DNA from: an uncultured Flavobacteriales bacterium
GTDB taxonomy: Bacteria; Bacteroidota; Bacteroidia; Flavobacteriales; Crocinitomicaceae
Direction: 5' to 3'
Assembly (NCBI GenBank): GCA_946479125.1
Contig: CAMLET010000089.1
Coordinates: 1 to 9,481, forward strand
Length of the DNA stretch: 9,481 nucleotides
The position numbers and the translations under genes are program-made. Shown here piece by piece: positions 1 to 5,558 of this stretch. Position 1 is the first letter of the stretch. Each line of letters opens with the position of its first letter. A model generated the notes under the pieces. The model made no database searches. It was not told the origin of the DNA and saw only the letters and a program-made list of their open reading frames with translations.

Positions 1-12
1 TAACTAACTAAC
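1..12. repeat. (TAAC)3 short tandem repeat with stops in three frames
   Basis: Three perfect copies of TAAC open the window. Read on the plus strand they place a TAA stop in each of the three frames. This may mark the end of a plus-strand gene lying to the left, which would share the bidirectional hairpin that follows. Chance is also possible for such a short tract. Confidence 0.4.
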
Positions 13-58
13 AAAAAATCCCTGGTCATTGAGCGTAGTCGAAATGCAGGGATTTTTT
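13..58 (-). terminator. Intrinsic terminator after the symporter gene, probably bidirectional
   Basis: A perfect 12-base inverted repeat, AAAAAATCCCTG at 13-24 and CAGGGATTTTTT at 47-58, encloses a 22-base loop. Read on the minus strand it follows the symporter stop codon (58-60), which overlaps the first stem base, and ends in six T. On the plus strand the right arm runs into seven T (53-59), so it could also stop transcription coming from the left. The loop carries a TTCGACTACGCTCA core on the minus strand that recurs in the terminator after rho. Confidence 0.85.
27..43 (-). repeat. TTCGAS-N-GCTCA core, copy 1 (terminator loop)
   Basis: The minus strand reads TTCGACTACGCTCAATG inside the loop of the first terminator. 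It matches the loop of the terminator after rho (TTCGAGTAAGCTCAGTG) at 14 of 17 positions. Two shorter variants lie inside the rho coding sequence. Confidence 0.6.
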
Positions 59-1467
59 TATGTCAATTCGATTTCCTCTACAGGTTTATTAAGGTTTAAT
101 TCACCTTCACTCTTAGCAATAACTGCAGAAGCCAAACAATTTCCAAGAACGTTTACAGAAGTTCGAGCCATGTCCATTAATGCATCAACACCAAGAATAA
201 CACTCGCCTTCTCCACATCAAGTCCCAGATGCTTATAGTCCATTAAGGTTGTCGTCAAAATAACATAAGAAGCTCCCCGAACCCCGGCCACACCTTTACT
301 GGTTAGCATTAGTGTCAAACAAATGGCAACTTGTTGTCCAATACTCAAATGAACGCCACACATCTGCGCCACGAAAACCGTAGCCATAGAAAGATAAAGT
401 GTTGTTCCATCCAAATTGAAACTATAACCGGTAGGAATTACGAAACCAACAATTTTCTTAGATGCTCCGAATTTCTCCATATTCTCCAACGCCTTTGGCA
501 AAGCTGATTCACTGCTGGCAGTAGCAAATGCAATGGAAACAGGCTCAGTGACGTGAGCCAAGAATCGTTTTACAGGAATACGCATAAAAAGAGCAATTGG
601 AAGTAAAACTCCAAGAACAAATACAACTAGGGTAACATAAAGTGTTCCCACCAGTTTCATTAAACTCAAAAGAACAGAAACACCGCTACTAGAAATGGTA
701 TAAGCAATTGCTCCAAAAACAGCCAAAGGAGCCAAATACATAACAATGTCTGTAAACTTGAACATGACTTCAGATAAACTCTCTGTCCAATTCAACATGG
801 TTTCCTTATGCTTCTGATTCTTCAATAAACTCAACGCAATTGCAAAAAGAATAGAAAAAACAACAATTTGAAGTACCTGGTTTTCAACCATTGACTTCGC
901 AAAATTCTCAGGGAAGATCTCCACAATATGATCTTTCGGTTTTTCCAATTGAGCCAATAATTCCGTCGCCTTCTTTTTGTCTGCCTCACTCGCTTCTACA
1001 TTAACACCAACTCCAGCTTGAGAAAGATTAATTGCATAAAGACCCAAAAACAAAGCAAACGTGGTTACAATTTCGAAGTAAAGAATACTCTTCAGACCTA
1101 TTCTACCTACCTGACGAAGGTTTGAATGTCCGGCAATTCCAACAACAAGCGTTGCAAACAATAACGGAGCAACCAAAGTTTTAATTAATCGCAGGAAAAT
1201 ATCACTGAATCGCTTCATTTCTAAGGAGAAATTATGGAAGTCAAGTCCTACTTCCACCCCAAGGATCATTGCAGAAAATATCCAAAGTGATAACTTTTTT
1301 CTTTTGTATGAAATCGCCAATAATCCTCCCATCAAAACAAATCGTATGATTTGAAAAACCATTGGCTCAACTGTGGGCAATAAACTCTCGACATAATAAA
1401 GCGCTCCGCAAAGCATGAATATGGTTACGTACCAAAATAATGAGAATGGAGACTTAATTGCGTTCAT
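58..1467 (-). CDS. Dicarboxylate/amino acid:cation symporter (DAACS, GltP/GltPh-like)
   Basis: This inner-membrane secondary transporter of the DAACS family is expected to take up acidic amino acids or C4-dicarboxylates with Na+ or H+. Family signatures are visible in order: the serine-rich hairpin 1 motif ATASSESALP (315-324), the TM7 motif NLDGT (351-355, a form of NMDGT), the hairpin 2 segment SKGVAGVRGAS (390-400), and TM8 DALMDMARTSVNVLGN (428-443). By eye R435 aligns with GltPh R397, which binds the substrate side-chain carboxylate, so an acidic substrate is likely. Two points are unusual. About 60 residues with two extra hydrophobic segments (roughly 10-30 and 38-54) precede the canonical TM1 near 61-78, and N443 stands where GltPh has the sodium ligand D405. 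The protein is 469 aa against about 420 in short homologues. The ATG at 1467 is the first in frame with the hydrophobic N-terminus and has no Shine-Dalgarno. The gene is divergent from rho. Exact substrate and coupling ion are not decided by the sequence. Confidence 0.93.
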   Translation of the reverse strand: MNAIKSPFSLFWYVTIFMLCGALYYVESLLPTVEPMVFQIIRFVLMGGLLAISYKRKKLSLWIFSAMILGVEVGLDFHNFSLEMKRFSDIFLRLIKTLVAPLLFATLVVGIAGHSNLRQVGRIGLKSILYFEIVTTFALFLGLYAINLSQAGVGVNVEASEADKKKATELLAQLEKPKDHIVEIFPENFAKSMVENQVLQIVVFSILFAIALSLLKNQKHKETMLNWTESLSEVMFKFTDIVMYLAPLAVFGAIAYTISSSGVSVLLSLMKLVGTLYVTLVVFVLGVLLPIALFMRIPVKRFLAHVTEPVSIAFATASSESALPKALENMEKFGASKKIVGFVIPTGYSFNLDGTTLYLSMATVFVAQMCGVHLSIGQQVAICLTLMLTSKGVAGVRGASYVILTTTLMDYKHLGLDVEKASVILGVDALMDMARTSVNVLGNCLASAVIAKSEGELNLNKPVEEIELT

Positions 1468-1487
1468 AGTTATTTATTGAGTGCAAA

Positions 1488-1495
1488 CAAAAATA
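1488..1495 (-). promoter_or_regulatory. Possible -7 element for the symporter gene
   Basis: The minus strand reads TATTTTTG, an exact match to the Bacteroidota -7 consensus TAnnTTTG. It ends 20 bases before the symporter ATG, giving a short leader of about a dozen bases. No clear TTG-type -33 element is found at the expected distance, and the sequence is AT-rich, so a chance match is possible. It lies in the 178-base intergenic region (1468-1645), where no small gene was seen. Confidence 0.35.
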
Positions 1496-1569
1496 GTCGC
1501 AATGTGACATTAGTTAGTCATTGTTGGAAATTAATTTTTCATTTAGCGTTACAGTGAATAGAATATTCG

Positions 1570-1577
1570 TATTATTG
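1570..1577 (+). promoter_or_regulatory. Possible -7 element for rho
   Basis: TATTATTG differs from the Bacteroidota -7 consensus TAnnTTTG at one position. It would give a rho leader of about 60 to 70 bases. There is no good -33 box at the usual spacing, so this is only the best candidate seen between 1500 and 1645. Confidence 0.25.
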
Positions 1578-1602
1578 CAGTGTCGGAAACGGCTATCACC
1601 AA

Positions 1603-1626
1603 TTGAGAGGTACTACAAAATCTCAA
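1603..1626 (+). promoter_or_regulatory. Small inverted repeat in the rho leader
   Basis: A perfect 6-base inverted repeat, TTGAGA (1603-1608) and TCTCAA (1621-1626), encloses a 12-base loop and ends 19 bases before the rho ATG. There is no T-tract directly after the stem, although a run of six T (1640-1645) touches the start codon. It could be a leader hairpin or an operator half-site pair. E. coli rho is autoregulated through its leader, but nothing here proves that. The stem is short and could be chance. Confidence 0.3.
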
Positions 1627-1645
1627 AACAATCCAAAAGTTTTTT

Positions 1646-3487
1646 ATGAACGATCAAAACTTAAACGGTAAGTTATTACCAGAATTAAGAGAAATTGCAA
1701 AAAATCTTGGTGTTGAACGTGTTGAATCTTTTAAGAAGAACGAGTTGATTACTCAAATTCAACAGTTAAGCACAACAACGAATGCAGATACAGCTGAACC
1801 AAAGTCGAAAAGACCAAGAAAATCTGCTGAGACTTCAGCTAACGCTGAATCATCTACACCTGAAACCGCAAATCTGTTTACCGATGCTTCGACAAGCTCA
1901 GCAACACCTACGACAAGCTCAGAAACTACTTCAGAGACAACCGAAGTTGTAACTGAAAACAATACAGGAAATCAGGAAGACAGAAAACTTCGTCATAGAA
2001 AACCACGTCCAGAGGCTGCTGAGAAATCAAACGGAGCTCCTAAGGCGGAAGGTGAAAAAACACAAAGAGAAGGCCGTTCACTTTTAGATATTAAACCAAA
2101 AGCAGCAGAAGGTGATGCTTCGTCCGCCCAAGGTGGATCAGGAACAGCTAAAACTGAAAACAACAACAAGCCTCAGCATAACAACGAGAAAAGACCTCAA
2201 CACCAAAATCAGAACCCGAACCAACAGCGCCAAAATCCTAATCCTAATCCGAACCAGAATCCAAATCAGAATCAGAATAGGAATAATCAGAATCAAAACC
2301 AGAACAGGAATAATCCTCCGCAACATCGCCCAAATAATGATGAAAAGGTGGATGATGATGCTTACAACTTAGTAGGAATTGTTACTGCAGAAGGTGTTCT
2401 TGAAGTAATTCAGGATGGATACGGTTTCTTGAGATCTTCTGATTACAACTATTTACCATCTCCTGATGATGTTTACGTTTCTCAAAGTCAGATCAAATTA
2501 TTTGGTTTAAAAACGGGTGATACAGTTCGTGGAACTATTCGTCCGCCAAGAGAAGGAGAAAAATTCTTCCCTCTTGTTAAAGTAGATTCAATTAATGGCC
2601 GCGACCCAGGATTTATCCGTGATCGTGTTCCTTTCGAATATTTAACACCTTTATTTCCAGATGAGAAGTTCAAACTAACTGGTCATAAAGATGAATCCAT
2701 GTCAACACGCGTTATGGATCTTTTTGCACCAATTGGAAAAGGTCAACGTGGAATGATCGTGGCCCAGCCAAAAACAGGTAAAACAATGCTGTTGAAGGAT
2801 GTTGCAAATGCAATTGCAGCAAATCATCCTGAAGTTTACTTGATCGTTTTATTGATTGATGAACGTCCGGAAGAGGTTACAGACATGGCAAGAAGCGTAA
2901 AAGCAGAAGTTGTTGCTTCTACGTTTGATGAACCGGCTGATCGTCACGTAAAAGTGGCAAATATCGTACTTGAAAAAGCAAAACGCATGGTTGAATGTGG
3001 ACATGATGTTGTTATCCTTTTGGATTCCATTACACGTTTAGCTCGTGCTTACAATACGGTTTCTCCTGCATCAGGAAAAGTACTTTCTGGTGGTGTTGAC
3101 GCAAATGCATTGCATAAACCAAAACGTTTCTTCGGAGCAGCTCGTAAAATTGAGAATGGTGGTTCGCTTTCAATCCTGGCAACAGCATTGACAGAAACTG
3201 GTTCTAAAATGGACGAAGTTATCTTTGAAGAATTTAAAGGTACTGGTAATATGGAGCTTCAGTTGGATCGTAAAATCTCGAACAGAAGAATTTATCCAGC
3301 AATTGACATTACTTCTTCTGGAACACGTAGAGAAGATTTATTGGTTGGAAAAGATATATTACAACGTGTTTGGTTACTACGTAAGTTTATTGCCGACATG
3401 AATCCAGTGGAAGCAATGGAATTTGTGAAAGGTCACATGGAAAACACACGCTCTAACGAAGAGTTTTTAGTTTCAATGAATTCATAA
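1646..3487 (+). CDS. rho: Transcription termination factor Rho with a large low-complexity insert
   Basis: Rho is a hexameric RNA-dependent ATPase that tracks along nascent RNA and ends transcription. Domains in order: an N-terminal Rho_N helical domain (about 5-41); a disordered insert of some 195 residues (about 45-240) that is first Ser/Thr-rich (61-110), then basic, then strongly Asn/Gln/Pro-rich (183-231); the primary-site RNA-binding OB fold (about 249-318, with DGYGFLRS at 257-264); and the RecA-like ATPase. The ATPase shows P-loop AQPKTGKT (373-380), [10 protein letters not shown] (402-411), Walker B VVILLD (455-460), Q-loop region [19 protein letters not shown] (480-498) and R-loop region [13 protein letters not shown] (532-544). 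Catalytic motifs match E. coli Rho, and the 613 aa against about 419 is explained by the insert. The ATG at 1646 puts the Rho_N domain directly at the N-terminus. It has no Shine-Dalgarno, as is usual in this phylum. A strong intrinsic terminator starts 7 bases after the stop. Confidence 0.98.
   Translation: MNDQNLNGKLLPELREIAKNLGVERVESFKKNELITQIQQLSTTTNADTAEPKSKRPRKSAETSANAESSTPETANLFTDASTSSATPTTSSETTSETTEVVTENNTGNQEDRKLRHRKPRPEAAEKSNGAPKAEGEKTQREGRSLLDIKPKAAEGDASSAQGGSGTAKTENNNKPQHNNEKRPQHQNQNPNQQRQNPNPNPNQNPNQNQNRNNQNQNQNRNNPPQHRPNNDEKVDDDAYNLVGIVTAEGVLEVIQDGYGFLRSSDYNYLPSPDDVYVSQSQIKLFGLKTGDTVRGTIRPPREGEKFFPLVKVDSINGRDPGFIRDRVPFEYLTPLFPDEKFKLTGHKDESMSTRVMDLFAPIGKGQRGMIVAQPKTGKTMLLKDVANAIAANHPEVYLIVLLIDERPEEVTDMARSVKAEVVASTFDEPADRHVKVANIVLEKAKRMVECGHDVVILLDSITRLARAYNTVSPASGKVLSGGVDANALHKPKRFFGAARKIENGGSLSILATALTETGSKMDEVIFEEFKGTGNMELQLDRKISNRRIYPAIDITSSGTRREDLLVGKDILQRVWLLRKFIADMNPVEAMEFVKGHMENTRSNEEFLVSMNS
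1888..1901 (+). repeat. TTCGAC-GCTCA core, copy 2 (inside rho coding sequence)
   Basis: TTCGACAAGCTCAG lies in frame within the Ser/Thr-rich part of the Rho insert, encoding part of the sequence ASTSSA. It is a variant, with a 2-base spacer, of the core seen in the two terminator loops. A near copy follows 21 bases later. Confidence 0.55.
1909..1922 (+). repeat. TTCGAC-GCTCA core, copy 3 (inside rho coding sequence)
   Basis: TACGACAAGCTCAG differs from the copy at 1888 at one base and sits exactly 21 bases (7 codons) downstream, encoding TTSSE in phase with STSSA. The pair shares twelve contiguous bases, CGACAAGCTCAG, which suggests a small duplication within the insert. Confidence 0.5.
2188..2340 (+). 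repeat. Asn/Gln/Pro low-complexity tract in rho
   Basis: This stretch encodes residues about 182-231 of Rho, made almost only of N, Q, P, R and H. The DNA is a degenerate array of AAT/AAC, CAG/CAA and CCN codons, with short repeats such as AATCAGAATCAGAAT. Such arrays change length easily by slippage, so length variation between related strains is expected. Open frames in the other phases here are products of the repeat and not genes. Confidence 0.8.
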
Positions 3488-3493
3488 TATTGT

Positions 3494-3548
3494 TCTCGGT
3501 CACTGCGCACTTCGAGTAAGCTCAGTGTGCAGTACCGGGATTTTTTTT
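3494..3548 (+). terminator. Strong intrinsic terminator directly after rho
   Basis: A 16-pair stem with one bulged base (C3501) and two G-T pairs joins 3494-3510 to 3525-3540 around a 14-base loop (3511-3524), and eight T follow (3541-3548). It begins 7 bases after the rho stop codon. The T-tract ends five bases before the ATG of the next gene, so terminator and downstream start nearly touch. The loop and start of the right arm carry the TTCGAGTAAGCTCAGTG core. Confidence 0.92.
3511..3527 (+). repeat. TTCGAS-N-GCTCA core, copy 4 (rho terminator loop)
   Basis: TTCGAGTAAGCTCAGTG fills the loop and first right-arm bases of the terminator after rho. It matches the minus-strand loop of the terminator at 13-58 at 14 of 17 positions, although the two outer stems are unrelated in sequence. 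Confidence 0.6.
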
Positions 3549-3553
3549 GCCCA

Positions 3554-4117
3554 ATGAAGATTTCTACAAAAATTGCAATTTTATTCGCTGCCATTTGGTT
3601 TGGTGGTAAAATGTTATTCCTTCAACTTCAATGGTTTCAAGAACCCGAAACCTTTCCTTACCAGGTATTTTGGAATATCTTGTGTTTGTTAATGGCAATG
3701 ACCATCGGGTCATACATTGAAAAGAGAAAAGAAAACAGATCAGAAAGCACTGCATTAGGCGATATCAAATCCATCTTATCTGGCGGATTGATCTACACCA
3801 TTATCACAGCATCATTGATTCTTACCTATTATTCTAAGATTGATCCTGACTTCAACAAGCATCAAATTGAAGTTGCTGAGGGTAAGATTCAGGAAATGAT
3901 TGACGATCCTAAGCAATTGAAAGAATTACGACACAGTAGAACAGAATTTGCTTCACTATCGAAAGAAGAGTTGTTCAATAAGTTAGCTCAAAACCCAAAA
4001 TCGATGTTCAAAGCGCAATCTACGTTTGTTATATCGCTACTTGGAATGTTATTGCTATCTGTTATGAATGCAATTGTTCTAACAGTAGTTTACAGACGAT
4101 TGATCTTCAAACCATAG
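3554..4117 (+). CDS. DUF4199-like four-helix membrane protein
   Basis: The 187-aa product is an inner-membrane protein of unknown function. Its length, four-helix plan and Bacteroidota setting resemble the DUF4199 family; this is recognition by eye. Hydrophobic segments lie at about 5-27, 36-54, 73-93 and 155-180. The two pairs are separated by a polar region (94-154) rich in K, E and D, with helical character and sequences such as DPKQLKEL. A positive KRKENR patch (57-62) follows TM2, and the C-terminus ends in RRLIFKP. I chose ATG 3554 rather than an in-frame GTG at 3527, because the GTG lies within the right arm of the preceding terminator and adds only nine non-hydrophobic residues. The gene starts five bases after that T-tract, so it depends on readthrough from rho or on a promoter inside the end of rho. 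It converges with the mpl-like gene across 2 bases. Confidence 0.8.
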   Translation: MKISTKIAILFAAIWFGGKMLFLQLQWFQEPETFPYQVFWNILCLLMAMTIGSYIEKRKENRSESTALGDIKSILSGGLIYTIITASLILTYYSKIDPDFNKHQIEVAEGKIQEMIDDPKQLKELRHSRTEFASLSKEELFNKLAQNPKSMFKAQSTFVISLLGMLLLSVMNAIVLTVVYRRLIFKP

Positions 4118-4119
4118 TT

Positions 4120-5478
4120 TTACTTATCCAATTCACTTCCAAGATGGTCATAGTCAATTCCGTCAAAGTTGCCTGATGACATCATAAGAAGTACATCTCC
4201 GTGCTGGAATTCTGCATTGATGAATGAAAGCACTTCTTCCGTTTCGTTTGCAATCACAACATCTCCGCCAAAGGCTTCCTGAACTTGTGAAATGGTAATT
4301 GGTTCCAGTTTCTTGTGAGCAACCACTTCTGGACTAAAATAAACCAATGCTTTATCAGCTGCTGCCATTGCGTTTTCGTATAACGGCAGAAACTCCTTTT
4401 GCAAGGAAGAAAAAGTATGCAATTCCATACACGCAATCACTTTTCGAGTTGAATATTGCTCTTTTACGGCTTTGGTTGTCGCTTTCAATTTGCTCGGTGA
4501 ATGCGCAAAGTCTTTGAACATCGTAATTCTATCCGTATCAATTACTTTTTGCAAACGTTTTCCAGCACCTTTAAAACCTTGTAAAGCATTCAGAAAGGAA
4601 TGATTATCAACGTCAAGAGATTCTGCCAAATACATTGCTCCCATCGCATTCTGTAAGTTGTGAGCGCCAAAAATGGAAAGGTGATATTCTTTTCCATTAT
4701 GTCGAACTATTGTTCCTGTTTCAGTTACTGAATAATCAGGTGTAGCGTAAGGCTTTGTGTTCAACGAATTTGAAAATTGTTCTCCCAGATTTTTTACCGT
4801 TTGATCTTCCGTATTGTAAACGAGAGTTCCATTCGGAGTTATGCACTTACAGAAAAGCTCGAATTGTTCAACGTAATTATCCCAAGTCGGAAAAACGTTA
4901 ATGTGATCCCATGCAATTCCTGAAATCAAAGCAACGTCTGGTTGATACAAATGAAACTTTGGTCGGCGATCTATTGGAGAGCTTAAATATTCGTCACCTT
5001 CCAGAATCATGAAACGAGCTGTGTCGGTTAGTTTAACCATGCAATCGTAACCTTCCAGTTGTGCTCCTACCATGTAATCCACTTCCAGATTCAATTCATT
5101 TACCACATGAAGAAGCATTGAAGTAATGGTAGTTTTTCCGTGACTTCCACCAATCACAATGCGCGTTTTATTTTTAGCCGCTTCGTATAAATATTCAGGG
5201 TACGAAAAAATAGGAATGTTCAGTTCTTTAGCGCGAGCCAATTCAGGATTGTCAATTCGCGCATGCATACCCAGAATAACAGCACTGGTTTCAGAAGTAA
5301 TTTTCTCAGGAAACCAACCAATTGTTTCAGGCAAAACACCTTGCTTTTCCAATCGTGTTCTCGATGGTTCAAAGATCTCATCGTCTGACCCTGTAACATT
5401 AACTCCTTGACGTGATAACGCAATTGCAAGATTATGCATTGCACTTCCTCCTATTGCGATAAAATGAACATTCTTCAT
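4120..5478 (-). CDS. mpl: Mpl-like Mur ligase: UDP-MurNAc:L-Ala-gamma-D-Glu-mDAP ligase
   Basis: This cytoplasmic Mur-ligase-family enzyme probably rejoins the murein tripeptide L-Ala-gamma-D-Glu-meso-DAP to UDP-MurNAc with ATP, in peptidoglycan recycling. The three-domain plan is visible. An N-terminal UDP-binding Rossmann domain starts with FIAIGGSAMHNLA (6-18). The central ATPase has P-loop GGSHGKT (110-116), EGDEY (160-164), DRRPKF (170-175) and DH (191-192). The C-terminal domain starts after GAHNLQNA (271-278) and holds KRLQ (307-310), KDFAHSPSK (322-330) and LHTFSS (353-358). The near-terminal MSSGNFDG (433-440) resembles the MSNGGF ending of E. coli Mpl and favours Mpl over MurC. At 452 aa it fits both families. 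The segment LSSPIDRRPKF replaces the DTAFFDKRSKF form I know from other Mpl enzymes, so peptide specificity may differ. ATG 5478 places the glycine-rich motif at the N-terminus. The terminator at 5504-5540 separates it from the giant gene upstream. MurC is the main alternative. Confidence 0.88.
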   Translation of the reverse strand: MKNVHFIAIGGSAMHNLAIALSRQGVNVTGSDDEIFEPSRTRLEKQGVLPETIGWFPEKITSETSAVILGMHARIDNPELARAKELNIPIFSYPEYLYEAAKNKTRIVIGGSHGKTTITSMLLHVVNELNLEVDYMVGAQLEGYDCMVKLTDTARFMILEGDEYLSSPIDRRPKFHLYQPDVALISGIAWDHINVFPTWDNYVEQFELFCKCITPNGTLVYNTEDQTVKNLGEQFSNSLNTKPYATPDYSVTETGTIVRHNGKEYHLSIFGAHNLQNAMGAMYLAESLDVDNHSFLNALQGFKGAGKRLQKVIDTDRITMFKDFAHSPSKLKATTKAVKEQYSTRKVIACMELHTFSSLQKEFLPLYENAMAAADKALVYFSPEVVAHKKLEPITISQVQEAFGGDVVIANETEEVLSFINAEFQHGDVLLMMSSGNFDGIDYDHLGSELDK

Positions 5479-5503
5479 ATATCGAAATTACTTCAAAAGC
5501 GGC

Positions 5504-5540
5504 AAAAAAAAATGTGGGTGAACCGAAGTTACCCACATTT
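5504..5540 (-). terminator. Intrinsic terminator of the giant repeat gene, with cUUCGg tetraloop
   Basis: On the minus strand a 10-base stem (5531-5540 with 5510-5519) is extended by three pairs closing a C(UUCG)G tetraloop, with one bulged C at 5520, and is followed by a run of nine T (5512-5504) that begins within the last stem bases. It starts 18 bases after the stop codon of the giant gene and ends 25 bases before the ATG of the mpl-like gene. It should insulate the two, so the mpl-like gene needs its own promoter or readthrough. No convincing promoter was found in the short remaining gap. Confidence 0.93.
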
Positions 5541-5558
5541 CAACTTTAATATTGAATC

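Noticed and set aside
2112..2372. Overlapping open frames on both strands within rho
   Set aside because: They are other phases of the Asn/Gln-rich repeat, with monotonous Ile/Arg/Thr or Leu/Ile/Val composition and no gene-like features.
3527..3553. GTG start giving a 196-aa form of the DUF4199-like protein
   Set aside because: The GTG and following codons are terminator stem and T-tract. The added residues are not hydrophobic, and ATG 3554 gives a natural membrane N-terminus.
5483..5490. TAATTTCG as a -7 promoter element for the mpl-like gene
   Set aside because: It has one mismatch to TAnnTTTG, lies only five bases from the ATG and has no properly spaced -33 element, so initiation there would leave almost no leader.
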